This document shows positions 51,689-60,077 of a stretch of DNA of 64,000 nt, in pieces. The stretch's first letter is position 1, and every line of letters begins with the position of its first letter. A program made the translations under genes and the position numbers. The DNA lies in assembly GCF_900188445.1 (NCBI RefSeq), contig NZ_FZOR01000045.1, forward strand, positions 1 through 64,000, read 5' to 3'. This DNA is from Actinomadura meyerae (GTDB lineage: Bacteria; Actinomycetota; Actinomycetes; Streptosporangiales; Streptosporangiaceae). The notes under the pieces were generated by a model. That model was not told the DNA's origin, searched no databases, and saw only the letters and a program-made list of their open reading frames with translations.

Positions 51689-52087
51689 ATGGGTCAGGGC
51701 GCGCCGGAGAACGAGATGGTGGTGAAGCGGGACCTGAAGGCGGTCGCGGAGGTGCGGCGCTTCGTGCGGCTCGTCACGGGCCAGTGGGGCATGGACGACT
51801 TCGTGCCGTGCCTGGTGGCCAGCGAACTGGTCACCAACGCCTTGCAGCACGCGGCATCCGAGACCGACGAGGACGTGATCCTGCGGTTGCACCGCACCGA
51901 GGACGACGCCCTGTGGATGGAGGTCCAGGACGCCGCACACGACCTTCCGCACATGCTGGCGGCCGACACGTCCAGCGAGACGGGCCGCGGCCTGTTCATC
52001 GTCGACCAGTACGCCCGCTGCTGGGGTATCCGCGCCCTGGCGGCCAACGCCGGCAAGGTCGTCTTCGCGGTCATTGACCGCACCTGA
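51689..52087 (+). CDS. HATPase anti-sigma-like protein (RsbW/SpoIIAB-like)
   Basis: A 132-residue ATP-binding protein with the N box SELVTNALQHA and the G1/G2 boxes VQDAAHDLPHML and GRGLFIVDQYA. Such stand-alone HATPases act as anti-sigma or partner-switching kinases and often sit beside WhiJ/DUF397 genes. GGAGAGG lies just before the ATG. A strong hairpin follows the stop. Confidence 0.87.
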   Translation: MGQGAPENEMVVKRDLKAVAEVRRFVRLVTGQWGMDDFVPCLVASELVTNALQHAASETDEDVILRLHRTEDDALWMEVQDAAHDLPHMLAADTSSETGRGLFIVDQYARCWGIRALAANAGKVVFAVIDRT

Positions 52088-52092
52088 AGACC

Positions 52093-52127
52093 AGCGGAGG
52101 GGCGTTCCTCCCGTCCGCCCCTCCGCT
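52093..52127 (+). terminator. Hairpin terminator after the HATPase gene
   Basis: Perfect 12-bp arms AGCGGAGGGGCG and CGCCCCTCCGCT enclose an 11-nt loop, 5 nt after the stop. There is no T run. Confidence 0.75.
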
Positions 52128-52854
52128 ATCTACTGGACGCCTTCCTTCCGGCACTCGTGCTCATGGGGTCGGGCGTGCGACCACTGGACATCGTGCGAGG
52201 CGACGTACGCGCACGCGCCTCTTCACGGGGGCCGAGGTTCGTCGGACGCGGCGGAGTCCGCGTCCACCTGCGGAGGGTTATGGGGACGTGGGGAGGCGGA
52301 TGTTGAGCGCTTCCTCGTTTCGAAGAAGACTGAGTGAGCCCCCGCTCCCCGAATGCGCACCCTTCAATACGAGAGAGGGAGACGGTCGTGGTATAGGCCA
52401 ATTCTTGGTTCGTCAGAGCCTCATGAATATGCGCGCATCCTCGGAGTCTTTTCCAGTACCAAGCCCGCTACGGCCGCGAGGTTTCAGCTCGCCTCATCGC
52501 CTCTCTCCACGCCGCCCGTCGCGTGCAGGGGGATCTCTCCACTGCCATAGCCGCCTCGGCGCGATCACCGCCGGGACGACTCCAACCTGGTCCTACACCG
52601 CGCGTTCGCATCACTGGGAAGTCCGAAATATCTAAGTGTGACCGAAAGAATAGAGATGTCGCTATTGCCCTACGTGATCAGTTTGCTTATTCGAGACCTA
52701 CCAGAGGTGGGCCTTTCATGATGCCCACCGATGACTGTTCCCGTTATTTGCAACCAGAGTGACATGTGTCGCATCCCTCCGGGCAGCGTGATCGAGAAAA
52801 GCGATTGCCGGGCATCTCCGGCAAACGTCGAGATCACTGTTCGAGGGAGAAAGA
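52128..52854. other. 727-bp stretch without a supported gene
   Basis: Base composition is more balanced than in the flanks and codon bias is weak in every frame. Short open frames lack ribosome sites and family likeness. The last 150 bp probably hold the promoter of the SH3-like gene. This could be decayed coding DNA. Confidence 0.5.
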
Positions 52855-53340
52855 ATGAGGAGTAGTGCGCGTACCGGTCTGGCGGTCGCGGTGGCCGGGG
52901 CGGCGAGCGGCCTGACTCTGCTGGGCGGCGGTGCCGCCGCCGCGGCGGCGGTTTCCAGCGCATCGCCCGACAAGCCCACCGCCGGCGACCTCTGCCGTTA
53001 CGAGGTCATCGCGCGGGACGGGCTCAGGGTTCGCGAGACGCCGCGGGGCAAGATAATCCCGCCGGCGCTGAAGTACGGCACGCGCGTCATCGCGGACTGC
53101 ACGCCGACCCACGGCGGCTGGGTCGAGCTGCACGGGGGCGTGCCGGTGTCGCAGCGCCACGGCTCGGTCTTCGCGAAGTACCTGAAGCGGCTCGGGCCCG
53201 CCGGCGGCGTCTCGGCCGGTGGCGGTGGCACCTCCGTGGGGGCGAACTGGACGCTGGCAGGTGCCGGCATCGGCGCGCTCGTCCTCGGCGGGGGTGTCGT
53301 GATCTCCGCGCGGCGCCGCCAGGTGAGGAACCTCGCCTGA
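52855..53340 (+). CDS. Small exported SH3-like protein with C-terminal membrane anchor
   Basis: A 161-residue protein. A signal peptide with an alanine-rich end (about residues 1-33) is followed by a bacterial SH3-like segment (DGLRVRETPRGKIIPPALKYG, then GGWVELHGG) and an SH3-like cysteine pair. A glycine-rich linker, a helix (ANWTLAGAGIGALVLGGGVV, about 133-152) and a basic tail, RRRQVR, resemble a sortase sorting signal, but no LPXTG motif is present. A class F sortase gene lies 225 bp downstream. GGGAG precedes the ATG. Confidence 0.75.
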   Translation: MRSSARTGLAVAVAGAASGLTLLGGGAAAAAAVSSASPDKPTAGDLCRYEVIARDGLRVRETPRGKIIPPALKYGTRVIADCTPTHGGWVELHGGVPVSQRHGSVFAKYLKRLGPAGGVSAGGGGTSVGANWTLAGAGIGALVLGGGVVISARRRQVRNLA

Positions 53341-53446
53341 GGTGTGGAGCGAACCGTTCGGCGGTCGGCCCGGCCACCCAGGGTGGTGGCCGGCCGCCGA
53401 GCCGCGGTGCCGCCGGGCTCGGGGACGTCATCAGGCTGGGGGACGA

Positions 53447-53560
53447 ATGAGAAGAGAACGTGCACCCGGCAGGGTGCTCGCGGTGGCGGGGGCCGCAAAC
53501 GGGCTGACGCCGCGTCGCGCCGGACGGCGGGTTCGCTCCATTACGAAGGGTCTCGGCTGA
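53447..53560 (+). pseudogene. Degenerate copy of the SH3-like gene's 5' end
   Basis: A 37-codon frame beginning MRRERAPG then LAVAGAANGLTP lines up with the signal peptide of the gene at 52855 (MRSSARTG then VAVAGAASGLTL) and then diverges to a stop. It lies inside a 10-bp inverted repeat, TGGAGCGAAC (53345-53354) and GTTCGCTCCA (53531-53540). It is probably a remnant of a tandem duplication. Confidence 0.5.
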
Positions 53561-53564
53561 GCTC

Positions 53565-54245
53565 ATGAAGCATGCCAAGCCAAGAAGCCGATCGGTCCAT
53601 CTGCGGTACTGGCTGGCCGCAGTGATCATCTCGACGGGCGTCGTCCTGTGCGTCGTCGGGTTCCGGCTGACCGGCCCGGACGCACCACCGCAACCGCCCG
53701 CGCCGGTCGCGGGCATGCCCGAGGTCCCGGCCCCGAGCCCGAAGCAGGCGCTTCCCCCATCCGTCCCGAAACGGATCAGGATCCCGTCCATCAAGGTCGA
53801 CGCGCCGGTCATCCCGGTCGACGTCCAGCCGGACGGGTCGCTCGGGGTGCCGCCGCTGAGCCGCGTCGACGAGGTCGGCTGGTACAGGGCCGGACCGACG
53901 CCGGGCGAGAACGGCCGCAGCGTCCTGGTCGGACATGTCGACTCCAAGAAGGAGCCGGGTGTCTTCTACAGCCTCGGCGGGATTCGCCAGGGAAGCCGGA
54001 TCGACGTCGTCCGCAAGGACGGCACGGCAGCGGCCTTCCGTGTCGACGGGATCAAGCGCGTCCCCAAGGACAGGTTCCCGACCGAGAGCGTCTACGGAGA
54101 CCAAGGCGCGCCGGAACTGCGTCTCATCACCTGCGGCGGCACCTTCGACAGCAAGCGAGGCCACTATGAGGACAACATCATCGTCTACGCGTCCCTGATC
54201 CCCGACTCCCAGAACGCCGGGAAGGAACCAGGGCCGCTCGGCTGA
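53565..54245 (+). CDS. Class F sortase
   Basis: A 226-residue membrane-anchored transpeptidase. One N-terminal helix (about residues 14-33) and a proline-rich stalk precede the sortase barrel (about 68-215). The catalytic His is in VGHVDS and the Cys in LITCGG. At the usual position of the catalytic Arg (YRDN in relatives) this protein reads HYEDN, with an Arg four residues earlier in SKRG. The missing or shifted Arg may lower activity. It would anchor exported proteins such as the SH3-like neighbour; this is inference. Confidence 0.87.
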   Translation: MKHAKPRSRSVHLRYWLAAVIISTGVVLCVVGFRLTGPDAPPQPPAPVAGMPEVPAPSPKQALPPSVPKRIRIPSIKVDAPVIPVDVQPDGSLGVPPLSRVDEVGWYRAGPTPGENGRSVLVGHVDSKKEPGVFYSLGGIRQGSRIDVVRKDGTAAAFRVDGIKRVPKDRFPTESVYGDQGAPELRLITCGGTFDSKRGHYEDNIIVYASLIPDSQNAGKEPGPLG

Positions 54246-54397
54246 CGAACCCCCATCTCACCAAGGCGAGGCGGCGGACGCTCAGGTGACCGTGCGGCCC
54301 GGGAAAAGGGACGCGGCGGGCGGGCCGATGGCGTCCTCTCCGGGAGCGACCAGTGCCCGCCGCCGACTTCGAACGGGGTGCTCACCGTTTCCGGTCG

Positions 54398-55279
54398 TCA
54401 GGCGCTGAGGTTGCGGTGGAGGAAGTCGGCCGTTGCCTGGGCGGCCTGGCTGACGTGCGGTTCTCTGTCGTAGAGGTCGATGTGCTGATCGACGTCCATC
54501 CACAGGATCTCCTTGTCACCGGGCTTGCGCTCGTACAGCTCCCGAGCCAGCTCGGGCGAGCAGTAGGCGTCGGTCTTTCCGTGGACGAGCAGCAGCGGGG
54601 TGGCGGCAAGGAGGTCCGCCGCGCCGAGAGCGTCGAAGGTCATGAGGGAGTGGAGCGATCCCCTGGTGACTTCGTTGCGCCAGTACGGTGAGGCGGACCG
54701 GGCGGTGCCGTAGTAGGCGTATGGCTCATCGCCCGGCATTGCGGCCTCGCCGTCACCGGTGGCCACGGCGGGTATGTACTCGTCGTACCGGTCCAGGAAG
54801 CCGCCGAGTGCGGAGCGGTAGGCGTCGATGCCCATGCTCTGGGCGATCTGGGCCGGGCTGTTGTAGGCCCCCGCGATCCCTGCCACGGCCTTCACGCGGG
54901 AGTCGGTGGCGGCGGCCCGCACCGCGTAGCCGCCGCCGAGGCAGATACCGACCACTCCGATCCGGGCCGGATGCACCTCGGGCCGGCGGGCCAGCACGCC
55001 GACCGCGGCCCTCAGGTCGGCCAGTTTCCCTTGAACATCCTCGTGTTGACGGTGTCCGGCGCTTTCCCCGAAGCCCCGGTGGTCGAAAGCGAGCGTGACG
55101 AGTCCGGCCTGGGCGAGGAGCTCGGCGTAGGTGCCGAGGACTTGCTCTTTCACCCCGGTGAAGGGGCCGGTGAGCGCGACGGCGGGTCGCGGATCGTCGG
55201 TGTCCGGAAGCCGGAGCTCGCCTACCAGCTCGATGCCTTCGCTGCTGAAGGTGACTCGTTCGGCTTTGACGGCTGTCAT
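54398..55279 (-). CDS. Alpha/beta hydrolase (dienelactone hydrolase-like)
   Basis: A 293-residue hydrolase. It has LTGPFTGVKEQ near the oxyanion loop, FDHRGFGESAG, and GICLGGGYAVRAAA, in which Cys replaces the usual nucleophile Ser as in dienelactone hydrolases. A late Asp (HGKTDAYCSP) and His (VDQHIDLYD) complete the triad. GGAGA precedes the ATG. It follows the MBL-fold gene by 26 bp in one operon controlled by the divergent HxlR gene. Confidence 0.87.
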   Translation of the reverse strand: MTAVKAERVTFSSEGIELVGELRLPDTDDPRPAVALTGPFTGVKEQVLGTYAELLAQAGLVTLAFDHRGFGESAGHRQHEDVQGKLADLRAAVGVLARRPEVHPARIGVVGICLGGGYAVRAAATDSRVKAVAGIAGAYNSPAQIAQSMGIDAYRSALGGFLDRYDEYIPAVATGDGEAAMPGDEPYAYYGTARSASPYWRNEVTRGSLHSLMTFDALGAADLLAATPLLLVHGKTDAYCSPELARELYERKPGDKEILWMDVDQHIDLYDREPHVSQAAQATADFLHRNLSA

Positions 55280-55305
55280 GAGTTCTCCCGTGTGTTGATC
55301 CTCGA

Positions 55306-56127
55306 TCAGGCGGCGAGTTCGGCGGCGACGGCGTCCGCGCCCAGGCCGACCAGCCAGTCCAGGGGCGCCTCCGGCAGGAAACGGGTCATGATCTGCGTCA
55401 GCTCCCGTTTCTGCGCCTCGCTCAGACTCGGCGCACCGGCCGCCAAACGTCCCACCGCCTCGCGGAACATCAGCAGGTACTGCCGCTGCCGGGTCAGCAG
55501 GCCGAGATCGCCGGGTGCGCCGTGTCCCGGATACAGCGGCACACCGGCCAGTTCGTCCACCAGCCGATCGAGCGTCCCCAGCCACGCACCGGAGTGCCCG
55601 TCCGCGGTGTAGGAGTGGACGCCGTCGAAGGCCAGGTCACCGATGAAGGCTTTCCGCTTCTGACCGGCCTCGACGAGGAGATAGGAGTCGGCATGGCTCT
55701 CGGCGGCCCCGACGTCGTGCACATGGACGCGCAGCCCGGCGACCTCGACGGTGCCGCCGCCGTCCAGCAGGCGGTCCGGCACCCGGAACCGGTCCGGCCA
55801 CTCGTCGCCGTAGACGGGCCGCCACTGCTCCCGCTTGGCGACGGCGGTCTGCTCGATCGTCTTGGCGACCGGCGCCGTCGCGTAGACCGGCACATCATCG
55901 TCGACCACGTACGGCAGCCCGTTGAAATGATCCGGATGGGGATGCGTCACGAATGCCGCCACCAGCGGCTTGCGCAACGCCGCGACCCGTGCCGCCAGTG
56001 CCCGCGCGTCGGATACCAGCAGCCCGGCGTCGACGAGCACGACGCCGTCGTCCGTCTCCAGCAGATAGCTGTTGACGAAGATCCCGGGCTCTGCCGCCGT
56101 GTACGTATGGACCTTAAGCTCTGTCAT
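55306..56127 (-). CDS. MBL-fold metallohydrolase
   Basis: A 273-residue protein with the metallo-beta-lactamase core: VLVDAGLLVS, the metal motif THPHPDHFNG, GAAESHADSYLLVEAG and YPGHGAPGDLGLL. In the HxHxDH box the first positions read HPHPDH, so zinc binding is likely intact. No signal peptide is present. It is the first gene of an operon with the alpha/beta hydrolase, divergent from HxlR across a perfect palindrome. Confidence 0.87.
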   Translation of the reverse strand: MTELKVHTYTAAEPGIFVNSYLLETDDGVVLVDAGLLVSDARALAARVAALRKPLVAAFVTHPHPDHFNGLPYVVDDDVPVYATAPVAKTIEQTAVAKREQWRPVYGDEWPDRFRVPDRLLDGGGTVEVAGLRVHVHDVGAAESHADSYLLVEAGQKRKAFIGDLAFDGVHSYTADGHSGAWLGTLDRLVDELAGVPLYPGHGAPGDLGLLTRQRQYLLMFREAVGRLAAGAPSLSEAQKRELTQIMTRFLPEAPLDWLVGLGADAVAAELAA

Positions 56128-56167
56128 GCCTGGGACACTAAGCGCCCTGATCTTGGACCGGCCAGAA

Positions 56168-56183
56168 GGCACTTCGAAGTGCC
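56168..56183. promoter_or_regulatory. Perfect 16-bp palindrome, probable HxlR operator
   Basis: GGCACTTCGAAGTGCC reads the same on both strands and lies in the 76-bp gap between the MBL-fold and HxlR start codons. It is unrelated in sequence to the HxlR site at 24519, as expected for a different regulator. Confidence 0.65.
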
Positions 56184-56203
56184 CATCCACACGGGAGATC
56201 CCC

Positions 56204-56548
56204 TTGGCACTGGTGATACCCGACGTCCTGGAAGAAAGCTGCGCGACCCGGCAGGCGCTTGAGCGACTGGCCGCCAAGTGGCGGATCCTGCTGATCTACG
56301 CGCTGCTCGCCGGACCGCAGCGGCACGCCGAACTGCGCCGCAGGCTGCCCGGCGTCACGCAAAAGGTCCTGACCGAGACCCTGTGGAGCATGGAAAGGGA
56401 CGGGCTGGTCGAACGACGGGTGCTCAAAGACACCGCCCCGCAGCATGTCGAGTACGCCCTGACCCCACTCGGAAAGACCCTGCAGGAGCCGCTGTCCGCC
56501 ATCTGCGCCTGGGCGCTGGAGCACCCCAGCGCCACATCCGGCAGATGA
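56204..56548 (+). CDS. HxlR-family winged-helix regulator, second
   Basis: A 114-residue regulator: ESCATRQALERLAAKWRILLIYALL, HAELRRRLPGVTQKVLTETLWSM-type recognition helix, and VEYALTPLGKTL. The TTG at 56204 is chosen because GGGAG lies 6 nt upstream; a GTG at 56213 is the alternative. The Cys in the N-terminal stretch is the usual redox sensor. It likely represses the MBL/hydrolase operon and itself. Confidence 0.87.
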   Translation: MALVIPDVLEESCATRQALERLAAKWRILLIYALLAGPQRHAELRRRLPGVTQKVLTETLWSMERDGLVERRVLKDTAPQHVEYALTPLGKTLQEPLSAICAWALEHPSATSGR

Positions 56549-57020
56549 CATCCGCTCTTCGGCAGATCACTCCGGCGCTCGGTTCGATGCGGCGACCGGG
56601 CAGGGTCTCGGCGGGGCAGGGGTAACAGCTCCGTCAAGGATGTGCCTTCCACCACTGGACTGCCCGACGGGTCAGCTCCCGAGCGGTCTCGCCCGACGCC
56701 CACCGGGCCAGGTGCGCGGTGCGGACACCCGGCAGCCTGAATGGTTCAGCGAGCTGCCGGTTTAAGCATCACTGGAAGGTACAGCCCAGAAACATTCATG
56801 CCCCAGCCGTCGATTCGCCGCGCATGGCCACCGTATCTTCGAATCGTGGGCCAATTCCTTGGAAGGGCGGCGGGAAATTGAGCATTCTCGTTCCGCGTAC
56901 TAAAAAAAATGTGAGTCGGCGTCGCCATTCGGACCTAGTCCGACAGTACGCGCTCGACAAGGGGCAGCGGCTGGTTCTGATCACGAGGGATCCCACCAGT
57001 CGCGTCAGGTTAGAGACGCG
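56549..57020. other. 472-bp stretch without a convincing gene
   Basis: A 101-codon frame (56719-57024) overlaps the MFS start by 4 bp but has irregular third-position bias, no ribosome site and no recognisable family. The second half is AT-richer, with a run of eight A near 56900, and probably contains the MFS promoter. Confidence 0.5.
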
Positions 57021-58334
57021 ATGAGCGCGCAGGAGGAGGAACAGGCGCCGCAGGAGAGCGCCGTCGCGACCAAGTCAGGCGGCCGGACCGAGCGAGTTCC
57101 GGAGCGCGAGCCGTCCATCTTCCGGGATCCCGGCTACCGGTGGCTGTTCAGCGCCGCGCTGGTCAGCAAGATCGGCGCACAGGTCAGCTATATCGCGATC
57201 CCGCTGATCGCGGTGACCGAGCTGAACGCCACCGCGGGCCAGGTCGGCCTGCTCGGTGCGCTCAGCTTCGCCGCGTTCCTGCTGGTCGGGCTCCCCGCCG
57301 GAGTCTGGGTGGACCGCATGAGGCGGCGCCCGGTGATGATCGTCGCGCAGGTGTCGCGGGCCGTGCTGATGGCCACCGTACCGATCGCCTGGGTGCTGGA
57401 CTCCCTCACCATCTACCAGCTGTACGCGGTGGTCCTGCTGAGCGGTGTCGGCACCGTCTTCGACGATGTCGCCGCGCAGAGCTACCTGCCGCACGTGGCC
57501 GGCCGTGACCGGCTGATGGCCGCGAACACCGGCATCAGCAGCCTGAACGCGGGCAGCGAGGTGGCCGGACGCAGCGTCGGCGGCTACCTGGTCGCGGCCG
57601 TGACCGCCGCCGGGGCCGTCATGGTGGACATCGCCGGCTTCCTGTTGTCGGCGCTGATGCTGATGCGCATCCGGCGGCCGGAGGCCAAGTCCGAGCGGGG
57701 GACCGACCGCGATCTGCCACGCGAGATGCGGGACGGGCTGCGGTTCGTCCTCGGCCACCCGATTCTGCGGCCGATCGCCTTCGCCGGCGCGCTGACCAAC
57801 TTCTCATTTCAGGTCAATCTCGTCATCATGCCGATCATCTTCGTGCGGCAGCTCCATCTGTCGGAGACCGCGCTCGGCGCGTACCTGTCGATCGGCGGCG
57901 TCGGAGTCCTCACCGGCGCACTGCTGGCCCGGCGTGTCGCGCACCGGGTCGGACACGGCCGGATGCTGTGGATCGCCGGTGCGGCGGTCGCTCCGATCGC
58001 GCTGTTCGTCCCGCTGATCGACAACGGCCCGTGGCTTTTCGTGGCGGGCGGCGCGTGGTTGCTGGTCACCATGAAGGCGGGCATCGACAACGTCGTCCAG
58101 GTCAGCTTTCGCCAGCGGGCCACTCCGGACGCGATGCTCGGCCGGATGAACGCCACCATGCGTTTCTTGATGACCGGGGCGCTGGCGATCGGCGCGGGCG
58201 TCGGCGGCCTGGTCGCGCAGCTCGCCGGTGCGCGCGCCGCCCTGTGGGTGAGCGCAGCAGGACTGGCCTGCATCTGGGTGATCATCTACTTCTCGCCGCT
58301 GCGCGGAATGCGAGACCTGCCGGGGGAGTCATGA
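57021..58334 (+). CDS. MFS exporter (MFS_3/enterobactin-exporter-like)
   Basis: A 437-residue transporter with a hydrophilic start (about 33 residues) and about twelve hydrophobic helices. LPAGVWVDRMRRRPVMI is the loop 2-3 motif of drug/siderophore exporters; SYLPHVAGRDRLMAANTGISSL is typical of the MFS_3 branch. No strong ribosome site precedes the ATG. It has no adjacent regulator on its side. Confidence 0.85.
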   Translation: MSAQEEEQAPQESAVATKSGGRTERVPEREPSIFRDPGYRWLFSAALVSKIGAQVSYIAIPLIAVTELNATAGQVGLLGALSFAAFLLVGLPAGVWVDRMRRRPVMIVAQVSRAVLMATVPIAWVLDSLTIYQLYAVVLLSGVGTVFDDVAAQSYLPHVAGRDRLMAANTGISSLNAGSEVAGRSVGGYLVAAVTAAGAVMVDIAGFLLSALMLMRIRRPEAKSERGTDRDLPREMRDGLRFVLGHPILRPIAFAGALTNFSFQVNLVIMPIIFVRQLHLSETALGAYLSIGGVGVLTGALLARRVAHRVGHGRMLWIAGAAVAPIALFVPLIDNGPWLFVAGGAWLLVTMKAGIDNVVQVSFRQRATPDAMLGRMNATMRFLMTGALAIGAGVGGLVAQLAGARAALWVSAAGLACIWVIIYFSPLRGMRDLPGES

Positions 58335-58454
58335 GCGTATATGCGGAGTCGCCGTGGTAGCCGGACCCGAGTGCGGCGGCACCCGGCCGCAGCCGGCACG
58401 AGCGCACTCCGCCGACGTCCCATGCACACCATGTGCACACCGGGCGCGGGGGAA

Positions 58455-58533
58455 CGGACATCCCGGGAAGCGACAGGGACTCCGTCCGAGATAGAGATCT
58501 CGGACGAAGTCCCTGGAGTCGCGGAGGATCGGG
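58455..58533. repeat. Left 79-bp direct repeat with a tRNA-Ser 3' end (possible attL/attR)
   Basis: It matches 63323-63401 at 72 of 79 positions. It includes a copy of the tRNA terminator hairpin and about 13 bp of the tRNA acceptor end (GCGGAGGATCGGG at 58521-58533), after which similarity stops. This is the signature of integration at a tRNA 3' end. Confidence 0.7.
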
Positions 58534-58609
58534 CAATTCTGGCGATCGCGGCCGTCCGGTCGCCTGCTGATCCCCCGGGGTGGGGCGAGTCGCGCGAAGG
58601 CGTGAACTG

Positions 58610-59434
58610 TTACAAGGTGCTAAGCCGGGATACACCGCCTTCCAGCGCCAGCCATGCCGACAGCGACGTCTCCTTCACCTGGACTTGGACCCGCGAGTAG
58701 CGGCTCGGATCGACGAGGCCGGGGGCGGGCGTGATCACCGAGTCGTACACGAAGTCCGACGTGATGAACGCCAGGTCGGCGCCGGTCTCGGCGACGCGCT
58801 GCTTCACCACCCGGGCGTTCAACATCCGCGCCGTCCTGATGATGGCGAAGCCATGCACACCGTCCTGGGGGTCGTGGTGCACAGGGCCGACGTCCAGCGC
58901 GACTCGCAGTTGCAGCCGGGTGGCGTCGTCAGCGCGCCGGTTGTGCCGCCGCAGCCCCGCCGCCAGGTGCGCGAGCATCGGGCCGACGACCTGGGTGGTC
59001 GGCGTCGTCGGCGGGACGATGACGAGCGCGCCGTCGCCGCGGTCCTCCTGGTAGAGGCGGACGAGGTCAAGGCCGGCGGCAGTGAACGCCTGATCCATCA
59101 GGTCGTACATCACGGTCCGGATGCAGTCGCGGTCGGCGTCGGTGCGCGTCGGCGAAGAGAACCCGGCGATGTCGACGATGAAGATCGAGCAGTTCTGCCC
59201 CATTACATCCGGTGGGACGGGACGTTCGGTTTCCAGATCTGAGTCGGGCGGGGAAAGCGGCTGGTGGACTTGCTGCTGGGCCTGCGGATCCATGATGACC
59301 GCAAGTTCTGCGGCGATGGTGGAGGGCGCGGCGGTCAGCTGGTCGGCCTCGGCCTCCTCCGCCAACGCCGAGCCGAGCATCCGCTGCAGATCGCAATCTT
59401 CGTGCCTACGGGTCCCGAGTCGGTTGTCCCTCAT
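58610..59434 (-). CDS. Class III nucleotidyl cyclase-like protein with EDRGDG motif
   Basis: A 274-residue protein. After a 75-residue disordered start comes a cyclase-like domain with FIVDIAGFSSP (first metal Asp) and YQEDRGDGALVIVPP (second metal Asp). The base-selecting Lys of classical cyclases is replaced by Glu in EDRGD, and the Asn of the VNxAAR motif reads as Ile in AIIRTARML. It may use an unusual nucleotide or only bind one. GGAGGG lies 9 nt upstream. It follows the ECF sigma gene by 4 bp in one operon. Confidence 0.75.
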   Translation of the reverse strand: MRDNRLGTRRHEDCDLQRMLGSALAEEAEADQLTAAPSTIAAELAVIMDPQAQQQVHQPLSPPDSDLETERPVPPDVMGQNCSIFIVDIAGFSSPTRTDADRDCIRTVMYDLMDQAFTAAGLDLVRLYQEDRGDGALVIVPPTTPTTQVVGPMLAHLAAGLRRHNRRADDATRLQLRVALDVGPVHHDPQDGVHGFAIIRTARMLNARVVKQRVAETGADLAFITSDFVYDSVITPAPGLVDPSRYSRVQVQVKETSLSAWLALEGGVSRLSTL

Positions 59435-59438
59435 GTAT

Positions 59439-60077
59439 TCATCCCTCCTGCCCGGTGCCTGGCACGTCGAAGATGTCGCGCAGCTTCTTGAGTGCTCGCA
59501 TCCGATGCCCGCGGACAGTGCTCGCGCTGGGGACCCCGAGAATCCGGGCGATCTGCGCAGAGGTCGGTGGGGGGACGGACTCGACCCAGGTCAGTACGAC
59601 CAACCGTTCGATCGGCGTGAGCTCTTGGACCGCAGCGATCAACCGGGGGTCGGTCAGCAGCACCTGCGGGTGACATGGGCCCGGTGATGAGGCGGGCTCA
59701 AGCCCGCCACAGTCGGCGTCCTGGCGAGCGGCCACACTCTCTAACTGATCGGTGTCCAGTAGCAGATCCGTCCGGGTGCGCAGGGCGTCGATTGCCGCGT
59801 TCCGGGCGCATTGGCGCACGAACGCCTTGGGCGCCTCAACCACCGGCCCTCGCTCACACCACCCCTTCCAGATCTTGGTCCACATGCGGGATGCGATGTC
59901 GTCGGGCTCGATACCGGAACCGTGCAGTGCCATACGAAGGACGACCAGGGAGAGCGAGCGATGTTCCGAATAGAACCGGGTGAAGGACTCCCTCGCCCGG
60001 TTCAGATCCTGGGCGTCCTCGGGATCTGGGTACCTGGTCACCGGTCGAGGACCTGCTGGGGCAGGGTGATCCACCAT
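59439..60077 (-). CDS. ECF-type RNA polymerase sigma factor
   Basis: A 212-residue sigma factor. Region 2 covers ARESFTRFYSEHRSLSLVVLRM and IEPDDIASRMWTKIWKGW; region 4 covers IERLVVLTWVESVPPPTSAQ and ARILGVPSASTVRGHRMRAL. It has no SnoaL tail and no adjacent anti-sigma with a zinc motif. It overlaps the small upstream gene by 40 bp and precedes the cyclase-like gene, so all three are co-expressed and one of the partners may be its regulator. Confidence 0.85.
   Translation of the reverse strand: MVDHPAPAGPRPVTRYPDPEDAQDLNRARESFTRFYSEHRSLSLVVLRMALHGSGIEPDDIASRMWTKIWKGWCERGPVVEAPKAFVRQCARNAAIDALRTRTDLLLDTDQLESVAARQDADCGGLEPASSPGPCHPQVLLTDPRLIAAVQELTPIERLVVLTWVESVPPPTSAQIARILGVPSASTVRGHRMRALKKLRDIFDVPGTGQEG

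Noticed and set aside
56719..57024. A 101-codon frame overlapping the MFS start by 4 bp
   Set aside because: The overlap looks like coupling, but there is no ribosome site, no third-position bias and no recognisable protein.
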